In this document: positions 9,062-17,330 of the stretch, in pieces
Layout of the letters: every line of letters starts with the position of its first letter
How positions within the stretch are numbered: position 1 is the stretch's first letter
Source: Runella sp. SP2
Lineage (GTDB): Bacteria; Bacteroidota; Bacteroidia; Cytophagales; Spirosomataceae
Direction of reading: 5' to 3'
DNA length: 64,000 nt
NCBI RefSeq assembly: GCF_003711225.1
Contig: NZ_CP031030.1
Span: 2,976,001-3,040,000 of the forward strand
Notes under the pieces: model-generated
What the model saw: only the letters and a program-made list of their open reading frames with translations
What the model was told of the DNA's origin: nothing
The model's database searches: none
Translations under genes and position numbers: made by a program

Positions 9062-10204
9062 ATGACCTATCTATCTCGACTTTCATCCTTACTACTTTTC
9101 ATAATTATTTGCTATCTGAGCGATGGCTGTATCGAATCCTATTCGCCACCTGAGGTGAATCAGGCACAAAATTACCTCGTGGTGGAAGGAACGCTCAACC
9201 CGTCTATTACCAGTGAAATACGTCTGAGTCGTACCCAAAAAGTCAAACAAACGGGGGCTACGTTGCTCGAACAACGCGCCCAAGTAAAAGTTGAAAGCGA
9301 CCGAGGCAACAGTTATAACCTCGTCGAAACCCAGCCAGGCGTTTATACTTTAAAAGTATTTTCGGCAGCCGAAAATGAAAAGTTTCGACTACACATTCAA
9401 ACCATTGGCGGCAAAGAATACCTTTCGACCTACGTCCCCCTCATCCAAACGCCTGCCATTGATAGCGTCACTTACCGTGTCAATCAAGCGCGTACCAACG
9501 TGCAAATATTCGTCAATACCCACGACCCGCTGAACAAAACTCGTTTTTACCGTTGGAACTTTGAAGAAACGTGGGAGTACCAAGCGCCCTTGTATTCGGG
9601 TTATGAAATAGTGGCCGGGAAAGTTAGAGCACGTACCGAAGACATCAACACCTGCTGGGGCAACCAAAAATCGGCGCAAATTACGTTGGCAAATACCCTG
9701 CGCCTAAGCCAAGATGTTGTTCAGGATGTTCCCCTCACAACGGTGTTGTCCACCAGCGGGAAATTAGGCAGAAGGTACAGCATTTTGGTACGCCAATACG
9801 GGCTATCGCGGGAAGAGTTTGATTATTGGGCGGCGCTTTCCAAAACCAACGAAATCACGGGCAGCCTCTTTGATGGACAACCCTCACAAATAACGGGCAA
9901 TATCAGCTGCGTCACCTCGCCCGAAGAACCTGTATTTGGATTTTTCAGTGCTTCAACGCCCCAATTCAAACGGTTATTCATCACCGAATACTTAGGCAGG
10001 TTTACGGTACAAGACCAACTCTGCGAGCCCCTCGACACCCTTTCTGAGACCGAAATCATTCGTCAATCGACCAATGCTTCATTTTTGGTACTTATCGAGT
10101 ACCCCGTGCCAGGTTCGGTCATTCCTTTTTACACCATCGGCAGCATCCCGTGCAGCGATTGCCGCACCCAAGGCGGCACGAACAAGCGGCCTGCGTATTG
10201 GTAG
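9062..10204 (+). CDS. DUF4249 domain lipoprotein
   Basis: A 380-residue DUF4249 protein with a hydrophobic N-terminal segment ending in a lipobox-like Cys (YLSDGCIES), then the typical QNYLVVEGTLNPS strand and a late Cys-rich SIPCSDCRTQGGT. DUF4249 proteins in Bacteroidota are usually the outer-membrane partner of a TonB-dependent receptor encoded next door. Here no receptor gene is adjacent, as the gene lies between an AraC regulator and the hsd operon, so it is an orphan. Role unknown. Confidence 0.85.
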   Translation: MTYLSRLSSLLLFIIICYLSDGCIESYSPPEVNQAQNYLVVEGTLNPSITSEIRLSRTQKVKQTGATLLEQRAQVKVESDRGNSYNLVETQPGVYTLKVFSAAENEKFRLHIQTIGGKEYLSTYVPLIQTPAIDSVTYRVNQARTNVQIFVNTHDPLNKTRFYRWNFEETWEYQAPLYSGYEIVAGKVRARTEDINTCWGNQKSAQITLANTLRLSQDVVQDVPLTTVLSTSGKLGRRYSILVRQYGLSREEFDYWAALSKTNEITGSLFDGQPSQITGNISCVTSPEEPVFGFFSASTPQFKRLFITEYLGRFTVQDQLCEPLDTLSETEIIRQSTNASFLVLIEYPVPGSVIPFYTIGSIPCSDCRTQGGTNKRPAYW

Positions 10205-10227
10205 AAGGGGGGGATTTGATAACTTTG
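10197..10227 (+). promoter_or_regulatory. Promoter of the type I restriction-modification operon
   Basis: TAACTTTG at 10220-10227 matches the Bacteroidota -7 consensus TAnnTTTG, with ATTG at 10197-10200 (one mismatch to TTTG) 19 bases upstream. It is 22 bases before the hsdM start codon, the expected position for the operon promoter. Confidence 0.55.
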
Positions 10228-10249
10228 TAAGTTTACTATTAAAAAAACT

Positions 10250-11713
10250 ATGATTACTGGAGACCTAAAATCGCAAATAGACAAAGTATGGGAAGCATTT
10301 TGGACGGGTGGCCTCTCTAACCCCATCACCGTTATTGAACAGATGACCTATTTGCTTTTTATCCGCCGCCTCGACGAGCTGCAAACCCAAAAAGAGTCCA
10401 AAGCCAATTTGCTCAAAAAGCCCATTGAAGACCCCATTTATACCGCCGATGAGGCCGAACTGCGTTGGAGTCATTTCAAAAATATGGACCCCGAGGTGAT
10501 GTACCGCCTTTTTACCAAAGACCAAGGCGTCTTTGACTTCCTGCGCAACGTGGGCAACAAAAGCGCGGCTTTTAGCAAATTTATGAAGGGCGCTACGTTT
10601 ATGATCCCTACGCCGAGGTTGCTGGCGCAGGTGGTGGAAATGATTTCCAACATCAACATGAGCGACCGCGACACCAAGGGCGATGTCTATGAGTACCTCC
10701 TGAGCAAAATTGCCTCCGCAGGCCAAAACGGGCAGTTTCGCACGCCCCGCCACATCATCCGTATGATGGTGGACATGGTGCAGCCTACCCTCGAAGACGT
10801 CATTTGCGACCCCAGTTGTGGCACGGCGGGCTTCCTCACCGTGGCGGGCGAGTACATCCGCGAGCATTTTGAAAAAGACTTATACACCGACAGCGTCAAG
10901 GCGCATTTTCAGCAGAAAATGTTTATAGGCATGGAGTTTGACCCGACCATGATTCGCATCGGTGGCATGAACCTCATGCTGCACGGCATCGAAAACCCGC
11001 AACTGATGGACGTGGACGCCCTCAGCGAAGCCAATACGGGTTTTGCCGACAAAGCCACCCTCGTACTGGCCAATCCTCCCTTCAAAGGCAGCCTCGACCG
11101 CGAGGCCGTGGATGGGAAAATACTGGCGGTGGTGGACAGCAAAAAAACCGAATTGTTGTTTTTGGCCTTGATTTTGAAGGGCCTCAAACTCGGTGGCCGC
11201 TGTGCCGTGATTGTACCCGACGGCGTGCTGTTTGGCAGTAGCAAAGCCCACCTCCAAATCCGCCAAGAACTCATTGACCGCCAGAAACTCCAAGCCGTTA
11301 TTTCGATGCCCAGCGGGGTGTTTAAGCCTTATGCGGGGGTAAGTACGGCCGTATTGGTGTTTACCAAAACCAACAGCGGCGGCACCGACCAAGTGTGGTT
11401 TTATGACATGCAGGCCGATGGTTTTAGCCTCGACGACAAACGCCAGCCCGTAGAGGCCAACGACATTGCCGATATTGTAAACCGCTACCACCACCTCCAA
11501 GCCGAAAGCACCCGCCGCCGCACCGACAAGAGTTTTATGGTGCCGCTCAAAGAAATACAGGACAACAAGTACGACCTGAGCATCAACCGCTACAAAGAAG
11601 TGGTCTATGAAGAAAAAACCTACGAAAAACCCAGCGTGATTATTGGGCAAATCGAAGCCTTGGATGCCGAACGTGCCGAGTTGTTGAGCCAATTAAAAGC
11701 GATGCTGGCATGA
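10250..11713 (+). CDS. hsdM: Type I restriction-modification system DNA methyltransferase subunit
   Basis: A 487-residue HsdM adenine-N6 methyltransferase. The N-terminal helical HsdM_N domain (LKSQIDKVWEAFWTGG...) is followed by the AdoMet-binding motif DPSCGTAGFL near residue 186 and the catalytic NPPF near residue 274. Full length for the family. It works with HsdS to protect host DNA and with HsdR to cut unmodified DNA. Its TGA stop overlaps the next gene's ATG, and the operon order is M - nuclease-like - S - relic - R. Confidence 0.96.
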   Translation: MITGDLKSQIDKVWEAFWTGGLSNPITVIEQMTYLLFIRRLDELQTQKESKANLLKKPIEDPIYTADEAELRWSHFKNMDPEVMYRLFTKDQGVFDFLRNVGNKSAAFSKFMKGATFMIPTPRLLAQVVEMISNINMSDRDTKGDVYEYLLSKIASAGQNGQFRTPRHIIRMMVDMVQPTLEDVICDPSCGTAGFLTVAGEYIREHFEKDLYTDSVKAHFQQKMFIGMEFDPTMIRIGGMNLMLHGIENPQLMDVDALSEANTGFADKATLVLANPPFKGSLDREAVDGKILAVVDSKKTELLFLALILKGLKLGGRCAVIVPDGVLFGSSKAHLQIRQELIDRQKLQAVISMPSGVFKPYAGVSTAVLVFTKTNSGGTDQVWFYDMQADGFSLDDKRQPVEANDIADIVNRYHHLQAESTRRRTDKSFMVPLKEIQDNKYDLSINRYKEVVYEEKTYEKPSVIIGQIEALDAERAELLSQLKAMLA

Positions 11714-12282
11714 AGGATAAATCTATGAATTTTGAAACTTTGGTCTCGATAATTGAGCAAACGCACCTACACTTTCAACAACAGGCGGTAAAAGTCTTTG
11801 AAGACAATAATTTGTATGACTTTTTGGGACTCAGAAGCGATGGTCTAATCGAGGAAAAAAATCTCGAAACCGCTCTGCTCAACCATCTGCAAGATTTTAT
11901 TCAGGAACTTGGACTCGGATTTTGCTTTGAATGTCGACAAAAACGCATTTTGATTGATGATGAATATTTCTTTGCGGATTTGGTGTTTTACCACCGAATT
12001 TTGAAATGCCATGTGATTATTGAACTGAAAGTTGATGCCTTCAAACACGAATACCTTTCGCAACTCAATACCTATGTGGCCTATTATAATGCCGAGGTAA
12101 AGCGCGACGATGACAACCAATCCATTGGCATATTGCTCTGTACCGAAAAAGGAAAAAAATTGGTAGAATACGCCACCGCAGGCATGGACAACCAACTCTT
12201 TGTATCCAAATACCTGCTCGAACTACCCAAAAAAGAACAACTCGAAGCATTTATCTTAAATGAACTCAAAGCATGGAAATAG
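11710..12282 (+). CDS. PD-(D/E)XK nuclease-domain protein, internally deleted DUF1016/YhcG relative
   Basis: A 190-residue protein whose residues ~35-175 match the C-terminal nuclease domain of DUF1016 (YhcG) proteins. FFADLVFYHRILKC supplies the Asp and VIIELKVD the E-x-K of a PD-(D/E)XK site. Its first ~25 residues (MNFETLVSIIEQTHLHFQQQ) look like the extreme N-terminus of the same family, but the intervening DUF1016 N-terminal domain (over 100 residues in relatives as I recall them) is absent. It therefore looks like an in-frame internal deletion joined near 11790-11805. The frame is intact, and it overlaps hsdM by 4 and hsdS by 10 bases, so it is translated within the operon. Function unknown; it could be a stable accessory nuclease or a decaying gene. 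Confidence 0.75.
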   Translation: MKDKSMNFETLVSIIEQTHLHFQQQAVKVFEDNNLYDFLGLRSDGLIEEKNLETALLNHLQDFIQELGLGFCFECRQKRILIDDEYFFADLVFYHRILKCHVIIELKVDAFKHEYLSQLNTYVAYYNAEVKRDDDNQSIGILLCTEKGKKLVEYATAGMDNQLFVSKYLLELPKKEQLEAFILNELKAWK

Positions 12283-13409
12283 AAACAATAAAGAATAATA
12301 GTGGTGTGAAGTGGAAAATGGTGAAGTTGGGGGAGGTTGTTGATATAAAAAATGGAAGGGATCATAAGAAAGTAAATAATGTCAATGGCCAGTATCCTAT
12401 CATTGGAAGTGGTGGAATTATGGGCTATGCTGATGATTTTCTGTGTGAAGGAAATGCGACAATAATTGGCAGAAAAGGCTCTATAAATAACCCGATTTAT
12501 ATTGAGTCCCGATTTTGGAATGTCGATACAGCATTTGCATTATGTCCAAAAAAAGAGATTGAGCCTAAATTCTTCTATTACTTCTGTACTACCTACAATT
12601 TTGCAAAACATAATAAGGCAACTACACTACCCAGTTTAACTAAAACGGATTTATTAGAAATCCAAATCCCTCTCCCACCTCTCCCCGTTCAAAAGCGGAT
12701 TGCGGAGATACTGGATGCTGCCGATGCCTTGCGCCGCAAAGACCAAGAACTCCTCAAAAAATACGACGAACTCGCCCAAGCTATTTTTATTGATATGTTT
12801 GGCGACCCCGTGAAGAATGAAAAGGGGTGGGAGGTGAAACTTTTTGGAGAATTATTTGATACACGGTTAGGCAAAATGTTGGATGCAAAAAAACAGGTAG
12901 GCAATACAAAATATAAATATTTAGGAAACTCAAATGTCCAATGGTTTAGATTTCAACTTGAAGATTTAGCAGAAATGGAGTTTGAAGAAAAAGATTTATC
13001 TACATTTGAATTAAAAGACGGGGACATACTGATATGCGAAGGGGGAGAGGTTGGTCGTTCGGCAATTTGGAGAGGTGAAAAAGAAGATATTTATTTTCAA
13101 AAAGCCATTCACCGAGCACGGGCGAAGTCTCAAAATATAACTTCCGAATATACTGTTATGTTGTTTTGGTTTTATGCAAAATTTGGTGGTTTAAAAGATT
13201 TTGTAACAACATCTACAATTTCACACTTGACTGGGGAAAAACTAAAAACTATTCCTATCCCAGTACCTCCTATTTCATTGCAGGTAAAGTTTGATAATTT
13301 GATTTTAGGTCAAAAGAAACTGGTGGGGCAAAGGTCGTCAAATTTATCCTCTTCCCTCTTCCAAACCCTGCTTCAAAAAGCCTTCAAGGGGGAGTTGGTG
13401 GCGGAGTAG
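12273..13409 (+). CDS. hsdS: Type I restriction-modification system specificity subunit
   Basis: A 378-residue HsdS with two target-recognition domains (residues ~10-130 and ~185-330), each followed by a conserved coiled-coil segment: LPPLPVQKRIAEILDAADAL then FIDMFGDP, and later PVPPISLQVKFDNLI then LLQKAFKGELVAE. The two domains read two half-sites of a bipartite target. The recognition-domain DNA is much richer in A+T than the central conserved region and hsdM/hsdR, as expected if specificity domains are exchanged horizontally. It starts within the last 10 bases of the preceding nuclease-like gene. Confidence 0.93.
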   Translation: MEIETIKNNSGVKWKMVKLGEVVDIKNGRDHKKVNNVNGQYPIIGSGGIMGYADDFLCEGNATIIGRKGSINNPIYIESRFWNVDTAFALCPKKEIEPKFFYYFCTTYNFAKHNKATTLPSLTKTDLLEIQIPLPPLPVQKRIAEILDAADALRRKDQELLKKYDELAQAIFIDMFGDPVKNEKGWEVKLFGELFDTRLGKMLDAKKQVGNTKYKYLGNSNVQWFRFQLEDLAEMEFEEKDLSTFELKDGDILICEGGEVGRSAIWRGEKEDIYFQKAIHRARAKSQNITSEYTVMLFWFYAKFGGLKDFVTTSTISHLTGEKLKTIPIPVPPISLQVKFDNLILGQKKLVGQRSSNLSSSLFQTLLQKAFKGELVAE

Positions 13410-13466
13410 AAGGGCAGTTATTTAAGTTCAACAGCAAAAAGTAAACCCTAAAATAGCATCATACAC

Positions 13467-13759
13467 ATGGTCAATTCTGAATATAAAAATTGGCTTCAAG
13501 AAGTGAAACAACTTTACCAAGGGACAAACTTTTTCCACCAGCTTGGTGGAAAAATTCCTTGGAGGCATCACGTAGAAATTTTCACCCAATCAAAATGATT
13601 TGTAAAAACAAAAACAACGTCATTGCCGACTATGCGCTAAAAAATATCAACCAGCCCATAGGCATTTCAGAATATCAGCTCACCAAGCTGTTTCCCGAAG
13701 AATTTAAAAGCAGCCTCCCCACCATCGAAGAAATTGAAAACGAACTAAAAGGAGAGTAA
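13467..13759 (+). pseudogene. DUF1016/YhcG nuclease gene remnant (deletions plus frameshift)
   Basis: Two fragments of a second DUF1016-family gene. From 13467 a 43-codon frame reads MVNSEYKNWLQEVKQ, the usual family N-terminus, and jumps directly to GKIPWRHHVEIFTQSK, a motif found much further along in intact relatives, before stopping at 13598. From 13595, in another frame (ATGA overlap), it reads MICKNKNNVIADYALKN, then QPIGISEYQLTKLFPEEF and SSLPTIEEIENEL, the normal family C-terminus. The middle, including the PD-(D/E)XK core, is gone. The homology is recognised from memory of the family. It sits between hsdS and hsdR, a position often occupied by accessory genes. Confidence 0.78.
13530..13554 (+). 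repeat. Perfect 11-bp hairpin at the relic's deletion joint
   Basis: TTTTTCCACCA, loop GCT, TGGTGGAAAAA: a perfect 11-bp stem inside the DUF1016 relic, exactly where its N-terminal fragment meets the downstream IPWRHHVEI motif. It may be a product of the deletion event or the structure that provoked it. Confidence 0.6.
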
Positions 13760-13881
13760 AGAGTCTTATATTTTAACTATCTTGCCTCCGTATGAATCTG
13801 TTCAATCAGTGTCATCAGTGTGCTAAAATCGGCGATGATAACACAGATTCGACACAGTTTTATCCACTACTCAATTGACTT

Positions 13882-16800
13882 ATGAGCAACTTCTCCTTCA
13901 TACCCACTTCATGGGCTGATTTGGCCCAATCGCCGCAAGAAGCCGAACGGCAAGTATTGAATGCGCCCTTGGTGGCAGCTTTTCTCTGCCGCAAAAGCCT
14001 GGAAGAATGGGTACGCTGGATGTACGAACGCGACGCCGATTTGGTATTGCCTTATGACACATCGTTGAGTTCGCTCATGCACGCCCAAGGTTTTAAAAAC
14101 TTGGTAGCGCCCATACAGTTCAACCAAATCAACCTCATCCGTAAGCTCGGCAATACCGCCGTGCATACTTCGGCCAAAATCAAACCCGAAGAAGCCCTCT
14201 ATGCCTTGCGGTTGTTGCACGGCTTTATTGGTTGGGCGGTGCAGCTCTACCACGAAGAGCGCGTTTCCGTTCCCCGATTTGACGAAAGCCTCCTCTCAAA
14301 AAACAAAGAAAAAGATTTATACAAGCACGACCTTCAAGTACTAGAACGCAACTACCACGAGTCGCAGAGCAAACTCGCCAAATTGGAAGCCGAGCTGGCA
14401 AGCATCAAGGCCATCAAAGCGCAGAACCAAGCCTTTGTGGTGCCTCCCACCGAACCCAACGAAGCCCTTACCCGCAAACTCTACATTGATACCCTGCTGC
14501 GCGAAGCAGGCTGGGATCCGTATGGGTTCAATGTCCCCGAATACCCCGTTAAAGGAATGCCCCAAGGCCACGGCGATGCCAACGGCCACGGCTTTGCCGA
14601 TTACGTACTTTGGGGCGACGATGGCAAACCTCTGGCCGTCGTAGAAGCCAAACGCACCCAACGCGACCCCCGCGTGGGGCAGCACCAAGCCAAACTGTAT
14701 GCCGACTGCTTGGAAAAAGAATATAATCAACGTCCCGTTATTTTTTATTCCAATGGCTTCCAAACGTTCCTGTGGGACGATGTCAACTATCCCCCCCGCG
14801 AAGTGTTTGGGTTTTATACCAAAGACGAATTGCAGCTAATGGTGCAAAGGCGCAGCTCCCAAAAAACACTGGCCACCCAACCCATCAACAACGCCATCAC
14901 CGACCGCCCCTACCAACACGAGGCCATTCGGCGGGTAGCCGAAGCCTTGGATGGCAAACACCGCGAAGCCCTGCTCATTATGGCCACGGGCACGGGCAAA
15001 ACCAGGGTTGCGGCCTCCATAGTTGACTTACTGAGCAAAGCCAACTGGGCAAAACGCGTCTTGTTTTTGGCCGACAGAAACGCCTTGATTCATCAGGCCA
15101 AAATCAACCTGAACCAGTATTTGCCCCATCTGCCCGCCGTAGATTTGACCAAAGAGAAAGAAGACGAAAGCAGCCGACTTGTGTTTTCGACCTACCAAAC
15201 CATCATCCACATGATAGATGGCGAGGCCGACGGCAACAATCGTTTTTACGGCGTAGGGCACTTCGACGTCATTATTTTCGATGAAATCCACCGCAGCGTC
15301 TATAACCGCTACAAGCATATTTTCAAGTATTTCGACGGCATTCGCATTGGCCTCACCGCCACCCCCAAATCAGAAACCGACCGCGACACCTATGGGTTGT
15401 TTGACATGGAACCCAACAACCCCACTTTTGCCTACGAGCTGGAGCAGGCCGTCAACGATGGTTTTCTGGTACCACCCAAGGCCATTTCAGTCCCTATTAA
15501 ATTTCAGCGAAGCGGCATCAAATATGCCGACCTCAACGAAGAAGAAAAACGCGCCTACGAAGAACAATTCTCCGACCCCGTTACGGGGGCCTTTCCCGAC
15601 GAAATAGACGCCGCCGCTTTAAACAAATGGCTGTTTAATACCGACACGGTGGACAAAGTAATCGGGCATTTGATGGAACACGGCCTCAAAATAGAAGGAG
15701 GCGATAAGCTGGCCAAAACCATTGTGTTTGCCCGTTCGCATACCCATGCCAAGTTTATTGAAGAACGCTTCAACAAACAATACCCCGCCTACAGGGGCGA
15801 TTTTTTAAAAGTAATTGATTATCACGAAGAAAAACGTGACGACTTGCTCAACAAGTTTAAGGACAAAGCCAAAATGCCCCAAATAGCCGCGTCGGTAGAT
15901 ATGCTCGATACGGGCATTGATGTGCCCGAAGTCTGCAATTTGGTGTTTTTCAAACCCGTGCGCAGCAGTGCCAAGTTTTGGCAGATGATAGGCCGAGGCA
16001 CCCGCTTGTGCAAAGACTTGTTTGGGACAGGCCAAGACAAAAAAGAGTTTGTAATTTTCGACTTTTGCGAAAACTTCGAGTTTTTCAACGCCCATCCCAA
16101 AGGCAAAGAAGGGACAAATAGCAAATCGTTGAGCCAGCGATTGTTTGAACTGCGCTTGCGCTTGGCATTGGTACTGTTGGGTCAGGAAGAACCCGAATTG
16201 AAGGAATACGGTCAAACCCTCCTCGGCCAATTAATCAAGCAGACCCAAGCCTTAAACGGCGACAGTTTCGTGGTTCGTCAGCACTGGGCATTTGTCGAGA
16301 AGTACCGCGACCCCAATGCTTGGAACGCCCTCAGCGATTTGGACCACAAAGAACTCCGCGACCACATCGCGCCCTTGATGCTGGAAGCCGAGCAAGACGA
16401 ATTGGCTAAGCGCTTTGATGCCCTCATGCTCGACCTCCAGTTGAGTGTATTGAATGGAGAAAAAAAGCAAGCCACGCTGATTCAAAAAGTAGTGGCCACC
16501 GCAGGTAAGCTCAGCAAGAAAGCCAGCCTACCAGCCGTAGCCAAAAAAATGGACACCCTCCACCAAGTGCAGCAGAAAGTATTTTGGGAAGGAAGCACGA
16601 TTTTGGGAATTGAAAAAGTCCGTATTGAGCTGCGTGACATCATTCAATTTTGGGATTCGGAAAATACCCCCATCTATTTTACGATGTTTGAAGATGAGTT
16701 TACGGGTAAAGCGCACGAACATCAATTGGTGTATCATTTTAACGACTTGGATGCCTACAAACGCAAGGTAGAGCAGTACCTGAAAGAGCAAAGCACCCAT

Positions 16801-17217
16801 TTTGTTATCCATAAACTCCGCAACAACCTCCCTATCACCCAAGCAGAAGTAGAAAGTCTCGACCAACTATTGTTTGAACAAGGCAACTTAGGCACCAAAG
16901 CGGAGTTTACGAAAGCCTACGGCGAGCAACCGTTGGGGAGATTTATCCGCAGCATCGTTGGGTTAGACGTACAAGCGGCCAAGTTGGCTTTTGCCGAAAT
17001 ACTGAGCCATCAAACCTTCAATGCCCAGCAAATCAAGTTCATAGACACCATTATCAACTTCCTGACCGTGAAGGGAATGGTTGAACCCGCTATGCTTTTC
17101 GAGTCACCTTTTACGGATATTAATTCCAACGGAATTGTAGGTTTGTTTGATAATGCCGTAGCTACCAAAATTATCAGTTTACTCGAAACCATCAACCACA
17201 ATGCCGAAGCCGCCTAA
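13882..17217 (+). CDS. hsdR: Type I restriction enzyme, helicase/endonuclease subunit
   Basis: A 1111-residue HsdR. Residues ~5-120 resemble a DUF4145 domain. Residues ~150-300 contain the HsdR_N nuclease with ADYVLWGDDGKPLAVVEAK (Asp...E-x-K). The SF2 motor has Walker A ATGTGKT (~residue 370), DEIH (~467), GLTATPK and the arginine-finger motif QMIGRGTRL (~700). The C-terminal third is the EcoEI-type HsdR_C region. It translocates DNA and cleaves unmodified DNA away from the recognition site. All key motifs are intact, so restriction should be active. It is preceded by a 122-bp gap containing short ATCAGTGT-like repeats. Confidence 0.95.
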   Translation: MSNFSFIPTSWADLAQSPQEAERQVLNAPLVAAFLCRKSLEEWVRWMYERDADLVLPYDTSLSSLMHAQGFKNLVAPIQFNQINLIRKLGNTAVHTSAKIKPEEALYALRLLHGFIGWAVQLYHEERVSVPRFDESLLSKNKEKDLYKHDLQVLERNYHESQSKLAKLEAELASIKAIKAQNQAFVVPPTEPNEALTRKLYIDTLLREAGWDPYGFNVPEYPVKGMPQGHGDANGHGFADYVLWGDDGKPLAVVEAKRTQRDPRVGQHQAKLYADCLEKEYNQRPVIFYSNGFQTFLWDDVNYPPREVFGFYTKDELQLMVQRRSSQKTLATQPINNAITDRPYQHEAIRRVAEALDGKHREALLIMATGTGKTRVAASIVDLLSKANWAKRVLFLADRNALIHQAKINLNQYLPHLPAVDLTKEKEDESSRLVFSTYQTIIHMIDGEADGNNRFYGVGHFDVIIFDEIHRSVYNRYKHIFKYFDGIRIGLTATPKSETDRDTYGLFDMEPNNPTFAYELEQAVNDGFLVPPKAISVPIKFQRSGIKYADLNEEEKRAYEEQFSDPVTGAFPDEIDAAALNKWLFNTDTVDKVIGHLMEHGLKIEGGDKLAKTIVFARSHTHAKFIEERFNKQYPAYRGDFLKVIDYHEEKRDDLLNKFKDKAKMPQIAASVDMLDTGIDVPEVCNLVFFKPVRSSAKFWQMIGRGTRLCKDLFGTGQDKKEFVIFDFCENFEFFNAHPKGKEGTNSKSLSQRLFELRLRLALVLLGQEEPELKEYGQTLLGQLIKQTQALNGDSFVVRQHWAFVEKYRDPNAWNALSDLDHKELRDHIAPLMLEAEQDELAKRFDALMLDLQLSVLNGEKKQATLIQKVVATAGKLSKKASLPAVAKKMDTLHQVQQKVFWEGSTILGIEKVRIELRDIIQFWDSENTPIYFTMFEDEFTGKAHEHQLVYHFNDLDAYKRKVEQYLKEQSTHFVIHKLRNNLPITQAEVESLDQLLFEQGNLGTKAEFTKAYGEQPLGRFIRSIVGLDVQAAKLAFAEILSHQTFNAQQIKFIDTIINFLTVKGMVEPAMLFESPFTDINSNGIVGLFDNAVATKIISLLETINHNAEAA

Positions 17218-17252
17218 CAAAGAGAGAACGTAATTCTGGGCGTTTGGGGTAT

Positions 17253-17292
17253 AAAAAAAGCACTTACAAGTTTTGCTCGTAAGTGCTTTTTT
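17253..17292. terminator. Bidirectional intrinsic terminator between hsdR and the tRNA gene
   Basis: Stem GCACTTAC / GTAAGTGC at 17260-17267 and 17279-17286, extended by flanking A- and T-tracts (AAAAAAA before, TTTTTT after). It can end hsdR transcription on the plus strand and the split tRNA transcript on the minus strand, whose mature end is only two bases away. Confidence 0.85.
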
Positions 17293-17330
17293 GTGGGCCC
17301 AGCAGGGCTCGAACCTGCGACCACCTGATT

